The notes beneath the pieces were generated by a model that made no database searches, had not been told where the DNA came from, and saw only the letters and a program-made list of their open reading frames with translations. From SYIM01 sp044356835 (GTDB lineage: Bacteria > Pseudomonadota > Gammaproteobacteria > Burkholderiales > Burkholderiaceae_E): a DNA stretch of 21,399 nucleotides. Below, in pieces: positions 14,760 to 21,399 of this stretch (positions are counted from its first letter, which is position 1; each line of letters begins with the position of its first letter). Position numbers and translations under genes: made by a program. The DNA lies in NCBI GenBank assembly GCA_044356835.1, contig JBIKVK010000029.1:1-21399 (forward strand), read 5' to 3'.

Positions 14760-15220
14760 GATGCCGCTCCCCCTTTCGCCGCGCGCTGGATCGCCCGCAC
14801 AACCCGATTCTGGGTACCGCACCGGCACAAGTTGGTGTTGAGCGCCGCGCGGATTTCGGCATCGGTCGGGTTCGGATTCTGATCGAGGAGCGCCTCAGCC
14901 TGGATGATCATACCGGCTGTGCAGTAACCACATTGCGCAGCCTGCTCATCGATGAAAGCCTGTTGGAGACGACTCGGCCGGCCCTGCTGCGTCAAACCCT
15001 CCAGGGTGGTCACGTTCTTGCCCGAAACCGACGACAGCTTGGTGGCACAGGACCGGATCGCTTCGCCATTCACCAGCACCGCGCACGATCCGCATTGCGA
15101 TTTGCCGCACCCATACTTGACGCCGTTGATCCCAAGATCATTGGCGAGCACAAACAAAAGCGGCGAGTCGGACGGCGCATCGGCGCGCACATCTTTCCCG
15201 TTCAATTTGAAAGCAATCAC
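14756..15220 (-). CDS. 2Fe-2S subunit of molybdenum hydroxylase (isoquinoline 1-oxidoreductase alpha type)
   Basis: The 154-residue protein carries both iron-sulfur clusters. Cys38, Cys43, Cys46 and Cys58 form the plant-ferredoxin-type cluster. Cys97, Cys100, Cys132 and Cys134 form the helical-bundle cluster (CGYC ... CRCG). The start is GTG 15220; a near-perfect ribosome site GGAGGAG lies at 15227-15233 about 6 bases upstream. There is no signal peptide, so it probably travels through Tat bound to the molybdopterin subunit, whose gene it overlaps by four bases. It relays electrons from molybdenum to the triheme cytochrome. Confidence 0.96.
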   Translation of the reverse strand: MIAFKLNGKDVRADAPSDSPLLFVLANDLGINGVKYGCGKSQCGSCAVLVNGEAIRSCATKLSSVSGKNVTTLEGLTQQGRPSRLQQAFIDEQAAQCGYCTAGMIIQAEALLDQNPNPTDAEIRAALNTNLCRCGTQNRVVRAIQRAAKGGAAS

Positions 15221-15271
15221 GGTATTCTCCTCCGGTCGGGGGCGCTCTGCTCATGATGGCGCTTGAAAGGC

Positions 15272-15300
15272 ATTCTAGCGAGGCGAAACCCACCTGAACA
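15272..15300 (-). promoter_or_regulatory. Candidate promoter of the molybdenum hydroxylase operon
   Basis: On the minus strand TAGAAT (15272-15277, five of six to the -10 consensus) lies 17 bases downstream of TGTTCA (15295-15300, three of six to the -35). It is 52 bases upstream of the GTG start and just after a candidate terminator of the DUF1329 gene, so its position is sensible. Confidence 0.35.
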
Positions 15301-15313
15301 GGCCATCGCACGC

Positions 15314-15335
15314 AAAACGGAACACGGCAATTCCG
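15314..15335 (-). terminator. Candidate terminator after the short DUF1329 gene
   Basis: On the minus strand CGGAA (15335-15331) and TTCCG (15322-15318) form a 5-bp stem with an 8-base loop, directly followed by TTTT (15317-15314). It lies 17 bases after the stop of the DUF1329 gene and would separate the envelope-transport unit from the molybdenum hydroxylase operon. The stem is short, so it may be leaky. Confidence 0.35.
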
Positions 15336-15351
15336 CCGAGCGGCCTCTGGA

Positions 15352-16530
15352 TCAGACAAATCGCAGTGCGATTCGCCGCAAGGCTTCAGGGGTGAACTCA
15401 GCCATCGAGGCTCGAACCCCCACACGAAAATGCGGGTCCGCGGGGTCGTTGAAGCCGGTTGCAAAATAATGACCTGCGTCGAGGTCGTGGTAGACAGACA
15501 GGCGGGTCAAGGGCCCACCAGGCTGAGGGAGCGATGTCACGGCATGCACTGCGACACGCCACAGGGTGCCTCGCGAGGACCAAGCCTCTTCAAGGAGAAC
15601 GGTCCAGCAGTCCGGGTCGATATAAAAGCGTCGCCTTGGGTAAATGTGTGTCTGGCCGGGACGAAGAAGCGCCTCGAGCACCCAGACCGTTCGCATCTCG
15701 AATCTAAACAAGTGGGGCTGCACGCTGCCCCGCGCGAGCCACGCGGGCGAGACTGTGCCGCCCGCTGCCGTCTCGGAAGCACCATAGGGAACGATACGTT
15801 CATGCAGCCCATGCAAGACCCAGTCGTATCGATCCGGTGAGCCGTTGTATCCATCGACCTGATCTGCCGTCAGCATGCCCTCGGACCCATCGCTGATGGC
15901 ATCGTAGGCAAGATCGGGCGCCCGACGGACGCGCCGTTGCGCAGCGCTGTAAATCCAGGCATTGCGACGGCCGCGCTCGAAGTCCTCAGGCTCGTGCACC
16001 AGTGCAAGCTGGCCTCGCAGGCTCACCGGCGAAGTAAATGCCAGGAGCGCGGCAAACAGTAAGCCTTGGGGCGCATCATCCAGGTGCGATGCATAGACAC
16101 GCTTGAACCGGTAGCCGATCGAATAGCTTTCACCGCTGGCTCGAACCGGATAGGCAAGGCCGGCGCGCTCAATGCCCCCCCCGGTGTACCTCCGCAGGTG
16201 ATTGGTGATCGCTTGCAAGCCGGTCACCGGTCTGGGATAAGGAACAGGGAAGGCTTCAGGAAGGCGGATCGCATCGCCTCGGGGATGTAGATCCAAATAC
16301 CAATGAGGCACTCGCTTCAACAGCTGCGCCAGTCCTTCGGGGAGTTGCTCGCCCAAAACCGCAGCGCCCGAAGCATCAACGCGCTGGCGCGAAGCAGTCG
16401 ACTGCACCGCCGAAATGGCCGCCGGTGGCGCGAGCACCGACAACCCGGTCCCTAGCAAGAGGGCTCGTCTGGAGGGGTCGGTCCGAGCAAGCTGGGCCCC
16501 TCTGGGCCGCTGGCCGGTCATATCGCGCAT
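15352..16530 (-). CDS. DUF1329 family protein, short form
   Basis: The 392-residue exported protein belongs to DUF1329, whose members resemble outer-membrane lipoprotein-sorting (LolA/LolB-like) folds. A twin-arginine-like signal PSRRALLLGTGLSVLA lies at 19-34. It shares with the paralogue at 19942-21333 the block WIYSAAQRRVRRAPDLAYD at about 192-210, DRYDW, and near the end HDLDAGHY and EFTPEALRR. The region before the RYTGGG anchor (114-119) is about 70 residues shorter than in the paralogue and lacks the usual GSIPAYSGG-type N-terminal segment. The ATG at 16530 is three bases after the RND transporter stop; ATG 16521 is an alternative start. It probably works in the periplasm, moving or presenting hydrophobic molecules with that transporter (inference). 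There is no lipobox cysteine. Confidence 0.88.
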   Translation of the reverse strand: MRDMTGQRPRGAQLARTDPSRRALLLGTGLSVLAPPAAISAVQSTASRQRVDASGAAVLGEQLPEGLAQLLKRVPHWYLDLHPRGDAIRLPEAFPVPYPRPVTGLQAITNHLRRYTGGGIERAGLAYPVRASGESYSIGYRFKRVYASHLDDAPQGLLFAALLAFTSPVSLRGQLALVHEPEDFERGRRNAWIYSAAQRRVRRAPDLAYDAISDGSEGMLTADQVDGYNGSPDRYDWVLHGLHERIVPYGASETAAGGTVSPAWLARGSVQPHLFRFEMRTVWVLEALLRPGQTHIYPRRRFYIDPDCWTVLLEEAWSSRGTLWRVAVHAVTSLPQPGGPLTRLSVYHDLDAGHYFATGFNDPADPHFRVGVRASMAEFTPEALRRIALRFV

Positions 16531-16533
16531 GTC

Positions 16534-18930
16534 TCAGCCCTGCCGAACACGATCGACCGTGACGGCTTCGGCGACCGACCGCCCGCGGGAACGCCCAAGG
16601 AGCACCGCGGCCATGGCCGGAAGCAGTGTCAACGCGCCCAAAAGATTGACCATGAACATGAAGGCCAGGAGCAAACCCATATCCGACTGGAATTGCAGCT
16701 CGGACCCCAACCAGGTCAAAACGGATACGCTCAACGTCAGCGCGGTAAAGAGAGATGCGGTACCCCTCTGCCTGAGAGCGTTGTAAACCGACTCCTCGAG
16801 CCCCGCGCCAGAGGCCATCGCATGCCGGATGCGCTCGAAGAGGTAGATGCCATAGTCGACTCCGACCCCCACACCCAAGGCAACCACCGGGAGCGTGTTG
16901 ACCTTGACGCCGATTCCGAGCCAAGCCATCACTGCGTTGCAGAGCACCGTGACAATGGCCAACGGGATCACGATGCAAGCGGTGATTCGGAACGATCGAA
17001 AGGTTGCAAGGCACAGCAGGGTCACCGCTCCGAAAAGGGCCAGATTGACCCAGCGGTCTGCCGCTGCCACCACCTGATTGGTCGCGGCCATCACGGCGAG
17101 ATTTCCCACCCCGATGAGGAAGCGTAGATCGGGACGACTGAATTCACGCGCAAACGACTCGACGTCGCTCACCACTGAGGCGATAGTGCTGGCCTGATGG
17201 TCCCGGGTGAAGATCGATACCACCATCGCCGTGCAGCCCGGGTTCATGAAGGTATTACCCAAACGGGTTGCGGCGCTCGTGCCTTGGGCCATCTGGGCTT
17301 CGTCCGAGGGCAGCGCCCGCCAGCGAACATTGGTTTCGGCATAGGCCTGGGCCACTGCGCCAATAAAGCCAGCCAGCCCGGACACGGCGGCAACCCCTGG
17401 ATTCTGGCGCATCCGAAGTTCAAACTCTCCCATCGGCTCCATGACCCGGGGGTCAACACAGGGGGCCTCGCGGCCGCTGGCCTCGACCACGACCTGCAGC
17501 ACATCCACGCCAATCGCGAACCGATCCGTGATGAATTCCGTGTCCTGGTTGTATCGCGAATCGGGCCGCAACTCGGGCACTCCGCGACCCAGGTCACCGA
17601 TTTGCAAGCCCCGTGCGCCCCAGGCTCCCGCGACCAGCACGGCCAACCAGATGAGGCACACCGCCGCAGCACGCCGCGGTCGGACCATCGACGCCGCAAA
17701 ACGCCAGACTCGATCCATACGCGGCGATCCTGAAGGCGCCGCGCGGACGCCCACTCGCATCGACAGCAGGGCCGGCAACATCAGCTTGTTGGTGATGATC
17801 ATCAGCGAGACGCCGAGGGTCGCCGTGAGCGCCAGCTCACGGACCACTTCGATCGGTACAAATGCAATCACCAGGAATCCCAGCGCGTTGGCCAGCAAGG
17901 CCATCGCGCCGGGCACAAAGAGCTGCACGAATGCCGAACGCGCTGCATCGGAGGGGCTTTGGCCGCGACCCACCGCTTGTTGCCAGGCCTGGGTCATCTG
18001 CACGGCATGCGAAACCGCAATCGCAAAAATCAGGAACGGAACAAGGATCGACATTGGATCCAGACCCAGTCCGACCAACGGCATCAGCCCAAGAAGCCAG
18101 ATCACCGGCACGAGGGCACAACCGAGCGCATAGCCGGTGAGGGAGGCCGAGCGGGTGTGCCTCCAAAGGAGGACCGTGGTCATCAGGAAGGCCAGACCGA
18201 AAAACACCAGCACCCCCACCGCGCCCGCCGCAATGTCCCCTACTGCCTTTGCAAACCCTATGATATGAATGCTGTGACGCGAATCCTCATGACGCGAACG
18301 GATCTCTTCGAACTGGCGGGCGATGGCTCTCAGGTCCACCCGCCCGCCCGAGACCGGGTCGATGTCCTGCAAGGTGGCCACCACCATCGCAACCGACCCA
18401 TCCCGCCCTACAATCCGCCCCTGCCATTCCGAGCGCGCCACATTGGCTCGGACCTCCCTGAGCTGTTGAGCGCTCCCGTTAAAATCCGCGGAGACGATGT
18501 TGCCACCGCGGAAACCGTCCTCGACAACCTCGGTGTATCTCACATTCGGTGTGAACAGCGAAGTGACCGAACTGCGCTCGACACCCGGAATATGAAAGAC
18601 CTCGTCAGTGATCTGCCGAAGCAGCAGCATGGTCTCGGTCTGATAGATGTCGCCGTCTCGAGGATGGAGGGCCAGCAGGACCCGATTGGCCCCTCCAAAA
18701 ACGGATTGATATTTCAGAAACACCTGCATGAACGGGTGGTCGAGGGGGATCATTTTGGTGAATCCCGCATCGGCCCCAAGGCGTGTCGCCGTGGCCGAGA
18801 ACACCACCGTCAGCAGGGCAAAGATCGTCAGCAAGATACGACGCCAGTCCACAACACGATCAGCGATGGACTCGACCCAGCGAGCGTTCATCGGGTTCGG
18901 GCGACCGGACGAATCGGGTGGTCCGCTCAT
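16534..18930 (-). CDS. MMPL/RND-superfamily transporter
   Basis: The 798-residue inner-membrane protein has the two-fold RND plan: one helix near residues 31-52, a large periplasmic loop, a bundle of about five helices, then the same again. The second-half relay motif GVGVDYGIYLFERI begins about residue 688 and holds the expected aspartate. The matching site in the first half, FAIAVSHAVQMTQ, has no aspartate. This fits the HpnN/MMPL-like group, which moves lipids, hopanoids or sterol-like compounds, better than AcrB drug pumps; no membrane-fusion or TolC partner is adjacent. ATG 18930 overlaps the YCF48-like gene stop as ATGA and is preferred to the frame's first ATG at 18969; ATG 18891 is also possible. 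The DUF1329 gene follows after three bases, suggesting they act together. Confidence 0.92.
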   Translation of the reverse strand: MSGPPDSSGRPNPMNARWVESIADRVVDWRRILLTIFALLTVVFSATATRLGADAGFTKMIPLDHPFMQVFLKYQSVFGGANRVLLALHPRDGDIYQTETMLLLRQITDEVFHIPGVERSSVTSLFTPNVRYTEVVEDGFRGGNIVSADFNGSAQQLREVRANVARSEWQGRIVGRDGSVAMVVATLQDIDPVSGGRVDLRAIARQFEEIRSRHEDSRHSIHIIGFAKAVGDIAAGAVGVLVFFGLAFLMTTVLLWRHTRSASLTGYALGCALVPVIWLLGLMPLVGLGLDPMSILVPFLIFAIAVSHAVQMTQAWQQAVGRGQSPSDAARSAFVQLFVPGAMALLANALGFLVIAFVPIEVVRELALTATLGVSLMIITNKLMLPALLSMRVGVRAAPSGSPRMDRVWRFAASMVRPRRAAAVCLIWLAVLVAGAWGARGLQIGDLGRGVPELRPDSRYNQDTEFITDRFAIGVDVLQVVVEASGREAPCVDPRVMEPMGEFELRMRQNPGVAAVSGLAGFIGAVAQAYAETNVRWRALPSDEAQMAQGTSAATRLGNTFMNPGCTAMVVSIFTRDHQASTIASVVSDVESFAREFSRPDLRFLIGVGNLAVMAATNQVVAAADRWVNLALFGAVTLLCLATFRSFRITACIVIPLAIVTVLCNAVMAWLGIGVKVNTLPVVALGVGVGVDYGIYLFERIRHAMASGAGLEESVYNALRQRGTASLFTALTLSVSVLTWLGSELQFQSDMGLLLAFMFMVNLLGALTLLPAMAAVLLGRSRGRSVAEAVTVDRVRQG

Positions 18931-19928
18931 CTCGAAGCCGCCCCGAAAGTGCGCCCGTGCCCGAGCCAAGGTGCGTCCTGCCGAAGAAGTCCCGACACGC
19001 TGGCGATCGTGACCGTACCGTCGGGGTGAGCCATCAGGTCCGTCAGACTGGATTCGCCCGACCGAAGCAGGCGAATGCTGCGGCCATCATCCTCACTGAG
19101 GGCACTCCATCCCTGATCGCCCGCCAGAAGGATCGTTCCGCCGGGCAAGACCCGCCCTGACATCCAGGCCACGGGCTGCGGCGAGGCACAGGTCGTCCAT
19201 GTCATGGATTGGGGATCCAGCCGGTAGATCGCCCCCCGCATGCCGAATACGAGCACTGCACCCGAGGCGGTGAACAAGCCCCCGAAAAAGGATCCCTGAT
19301 AAGGCGCGTCGATCGGGACCCATCGTTCCGCATCAGCCCCTGCGCGGAAAACGCTGCCCGATTCCCCTACAAGCCAGCGTTCTCGCCCGTCGACGGATTC
19401 GAAGATCCCGTAGATATGGCGATCAAAGTCAGCCGCGACCGGATCACTGCGACGCCAGGTCAGGCCTCGGTCCCGAGATCGAATCAGGGTGCCGAACGCT
19501 CCCCCCAGCCATACGTCACCTTGTCGATCGATGAGCCCGCAGAGCATGGGTTCACGGTCTGGATTGGCCTCGCTCATCGATTCCGCGTTCAAGGCCTGCC
19601 AGGAGGCCCCGGCATCCTCGGAGCGCATGACGACGCCACCGTGACCTGCAGAGACGGCCAGACCACGCGGGTCGCCCAGTATGGTCGTGAAGTTTCTCTG
19701 CGTCGGCAGTCGGGAGGTGTGCCAGCTCTGACCTTCGTCGCCTGATCGGGCGAGCACGCCGCGTTCTCCCGCAGCGAGGATGAAGGCTCCGGAGCGAGTC
19801 AAGGAATAGAACGCCGTTCGATCGACACGCACTGGGCGAACCGATCCCTCCCCTCGCCGAGGGGGCATGGCCAAGGCCGCCCCCGCAAGGCTTGTGAGGA
19901 AGGCTCGGCGACTGAAGAGGAGACCCAT
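18927..19928 (-). CDS. YCF48/BNR-repeat beta-propeller protein, Tat-exported
   Basis: The 333-residue protein has a twin-arginine signal, SRRAFLTSLAGAALA at 6-20, and then a propeller with Asp-box repeats of the form SxDxGxxW: SGDEGQSW at 62-69, SEDAGASW at 103-110 and SRDRGLTW at 151-158. Glycine-rich strands such as VWLGGAFGTLIR precede them. YCF48/HCF136-type propellers act as assembly or scaffold factors, so it may hold the RND transporter and DUF1329 proteins together in the periplasm (inference). ATG 19928 is used because it gives the signal peptide and lies 13 bases after the DUF1329 stop; the ATG at 19970 would overlap that gene. The ribosome site is weak. The stop overlaps the RND gene. 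Confidence 0.85.
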   Translation of the reverse strand: MGLLFSRRAFLTSLAGAALAMPPRRGEGSVRPVRVDRTAFYSLTRSGAFILAAGERGVLARSGDEGQSWHTSRLPTQRNFTTILGDPRGLAVSAGHGGVVMRSEDAGASWQALNAESMSEANPDREPMLCGLIDRQGDVWLGGAFGTLIRSRDRGLTWRRSDPVAADFDRHIYGIFESVDGRERWLVGESGSVFRAGADAERWVPIDAPYQGSFFGGLFTASGAVLVFGMRGAIYRLDPQSMTWTTCASPQPVAWMSGRVLPGGTILLAGDQGWSALSEDDGRSIRLLRSGESSLTDLMAHPDGTVTIASVSGLLRQDAPWLGHGRTFGAASR

Positions 19929-19941
19929 CGGACGGGACGCT

Positions 19942-21333
19942 CTAGCTGGCCCCCATCCTGCGAAGCGCATCGGTCTGGAACTCGGACCAGCGCGCCCGTA
20001 TGCCGAAGCGGACCGGGGTTGTCACCTCGTTGTCCAGATGCGAGATCAGCACCGAGCCGCTATTGAGGTCGTGCCACATTTGCACGCTGTACCAGGGCAC
20101 TCCATGGTCGTAGGCCTGCACGAATCCATGGACACCGACCCGCCAAATGGCTCCCCGGTTGTCGTAACAATCTTCGATGAGCAGTGCCCAGCTGTCCTCG
20201 TCAAAATGGAACACCCGCTTGCCGTAAATGTGCTTGCTTCCGGCCTTCAGGGTCGCTTCAACGACCCAAACCCGGTGTCGCTCGTAGCGCATCAGCTCAC
20301 TGTTGGCGCTCCCTTTGCGGACGATGTCGGTGTACTTGAGCGCCTTGTCCCCGATCCGGTAGGTGTTGTAGGGGACCAGCATTTCCTTCCGGCCGATCAG
20401 TTTCCAGTCGTAGCGGTCAAGCGCGCCGTTGAACCCGAAATACTGATCCGTGACCCGCATGCCCTCGGTACCGTCGGCCACGTTGTCGTAGGCCAGGTCG
20501 GGCGCCCGACGCACGCGTCTCTGGGCCGCGCTGTACACCCAGGCCGCGCGAGGCTGGCGGATCGGATCGACAAATTCATGGACCAGGTAGACCGTTCCCG
20601 CGAGCGACCCGGGAGCGGTGTAGCGCGATGTAAATGCGAGCAAAAGACCCGAGTCGCTCTGAGACGGATCCATCTGGTCTGCATACACCACCCGGTCAGC
20701 ATAGCCCACCCGATACGTCCCCCCGTCAGGACGAACCGGAAACCAGGAATACTCCCGTTCGAAGCCTCCGCCGCCGTAGCGCAGCAGAAAATTGAGCATG
20801 GCCTCCTCTCCAGAGCGAGGCTCGGGGAACGGAACTGTCGAGCGCTTTCGACCGATGATGGCCGAACCCTCCAACCGGATCTGCCCCCGCTCGGCCTGAA
20901 CGTCGGCTATCGCATGATCCGGGAGCCCCGCAGTACGGTGCGTGGGGTAGACCGGCATCACAAAGGCGCGCTCTTTCGCGAGCAAAGCAGCCACCCCCTC
21001 GGACAGCAAAGGGCGATGCTGGTTCAGATTGCTGGCGTTCACAACAAAAAGCGGTTTATCCGATGCGAAGGGGTCCATGTAGCCGCGCTTGGGATCGAAG
21101 CCGGCCGGAGGCTTCATGAGCCCACCCGAGTACGCGGGAATCGAGCCCTCGGCATTTCCGGCGCGGATCGCACCACTGTAGGTCGACTCGCCCTGGGCCT
21201 GGGCCCACACGCCGGACGTCGGCAACGCAGTGACGCTGGTGAGCGCGGCCCCTGCGATCAGCGCCTGCCGCCGATCCGGGTTCACCAGGCCATGATCCGG
21301 CAGCGCTTGCAAGGACAGGCAGGGTTCAGACAT
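19942..21333 (-). CDS. DUF1329 family protein, full-length form
   Basis: The 463-residue exported protein starts at ATG 21333, with a strong GGAGG at 21339-21343. A twin-arginine-like signal, PDRRQALIAGAALTSVTALP, lies at 19-38 and ends near WAQA. The mature N-terminus has the family's usual GNAEGSIPAYSGGLMKPPAGF region at 59-79 and DKPLFVVNASN at 92-102. RYGGGG at 185-190 and WVYSAAQRRVRRAPDLAYDN at about 265-284 are shared with the shorter paralogue at 15352-16530. In DUF1329 proteins from hydrocarbon- and steroid-using proteobacteria, as I recall, genes for DUF1302, YCF48-like and RND proteins are neighbours. The DUF1302 partner is not in the window and would be expected to the right of it. 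Likely role: periplasmic carrier of hydrophobic molecules (inference). Confidence 0.9.
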   Translation of the reverse strand: MSEPCLSLQALPDHGLVNPDRRQALIAGAALTSVTALPTSGVWAQAQGESTYSGAIRAGNAEGSIPAYSGGLMKPPAGFDPKRGYMDPFASDKPLFVVNASNLNQHRPLLSEGVAALLAKERAFVMPVYPTHRTAGLPDHAIADVQAERGQIRLEGSAIIGRKRSTVPFPEPRSGEEAMLNFLLRYGGGGFEREYSWFPVRPDGGTYRVGYADRVVYADQMDPSQSDSGLLLAFTSRYTAPGSLAGTVYLVHEFVDPIRQPRAAWVYSAAQRRVRRAPDLAYDNVADGTEGMRVTDQYFGFNGALDRYDWKLIGRKEMLVPYNTYRIGDKALKYTDIVRKGSANSELMRYERHRVWVVEATLKAGSKHIYGKRVFHFDEDSWALLIEDCYDNRGAIWRVGVHGFVQAYDHGVPWYSVQMWHDLNSGSVLISHLDNEVTTPVRFGIRARWSEFQTDALRRMGAS

Positions 21334-21365
21334 GTCATCCTCCGTCTGATTGTTGTGTGCACATC

Positions 21366-21394
21366 ATTGTAGGCGACGGCAGCGCGCCATAACG
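21366..21394 (-). promoter_or_regulatory. Candidate promoter of the DUF1329-YCF48-RND unit
   Basis: On the minus strand TACAAT (21366-21371, five of six to the -10 consensus) is preceded at 17 bases by CGTTAT (21389-21394), a poor -35. It lies about 33 bases upstream of the DUF1329 start. The weak -35 suggests an activator or chance, and the window ends here. Confidence 0.3.
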
Positions 21395-21399
21395 ATATC

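Noticed and set aside
15405..15425. tRNA-like GGCTCGAACCCCC string
   Set aside because: It resembles a T-loop but lies inside the DUF1329 coding sequence, and no acceptor stem or anticodon arm can be folded around it.
17959..19029. 356-codon plus-strand frame
   Set aside because: It is antisense to the RND transporter and the end of the YCF48-like gene, and is rich in His, Arg and Gln without hydrophobic periodicity.
19867..21372. 501-codon open frame on the plus strand
   Set aside because: It is fully antisense to the full-length DUF1329 gene, which has a ribosome site, a signal peptide and clear family motifs. Its translation has no recognisable domain and reflects GC-rich codon bias.
1..21399. 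CRISPR arrays, insertion sequences, phage or integrase genes
   Set aside because: I saw no regularly spaced repeats, transposase or integrase motifs, or flanking terminal inverted repeats anywhere in the window.

Overview
The window looks like a chromosomal stretch from a GC-rich proteobacterium, most likely a betaproteobacterium of the Burkholderiales type. The reasons are high GC by eye, two solitary TctC/Bug-type solute-binding proteins, many Tat-like signal peptides, tightly packed operons and strong G/C third-position bias, which also creates long false antisense frames. I see no rRNA, tRNA, CRISPR array, insertion sequence or phage gene. Assignments come from reading translations and motifs, not from a database search.

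Layout. (1) 1-2839, minus strand: the start of a ThDP-binding decarboxylase-like gene cut by the window edge (1-403), an intergenic region with TGATCA repeats, an MltB-family lytic transglycosylase (528-1808) and a TctC/Bug binding protein (1880-2839). (2) 2840-3127: a divergent intergenic region. (3) 3128-10143, plus strand: a probable catabolic/uptake operon made of an aspartoacylase/AstE-like metallo-deacylase, a complete polyamine/opine-type ABC importer (binding protein, two permeases, ATPase, joined by ATGA overlaps), an MFS transporter and an Asp/Glu/hydantoin racemase-fold protein that lacks both expected catalytic cysteines. (4) 10144-10213: a convergent junction with a weak hairpin. 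(5) 21333-10214, minus strand: DUF1329 protein, YCF48/BNR-repeat protein, MMPL/RND transporter and a second, shorter DUF1329 protein in one tight unit. After a candidate terminator and promoter comes a three-gene molybdenum hydroxylase operon (2Fe-2S subunit, Tat-exported molybdopterin subunit, triheme cytochrome c) and then a second TctC/Bug protein.

How the genes may work together (inference). The plus-strand operon probably imports an N-acylated or carboxylated small molecule and hydrolyses it. The TctC proteins may add high-affinity capture in the periplasm. The minus-strand block combines an envelope transport module of a type I associate with hydrophobic-substrate metabolism (DUF1329/YCF48/RND) with a periplasmic molybdenum hydroxylase that would oxidise an aldehyde or N-heterocycle and pass electrons to the respiratory chain through its triheme cytochrome. 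The most unusual points are the Cys-less racemase-fold protein and the two unequal DUF1329 paralogues flanking the RND/YCF48 pair.
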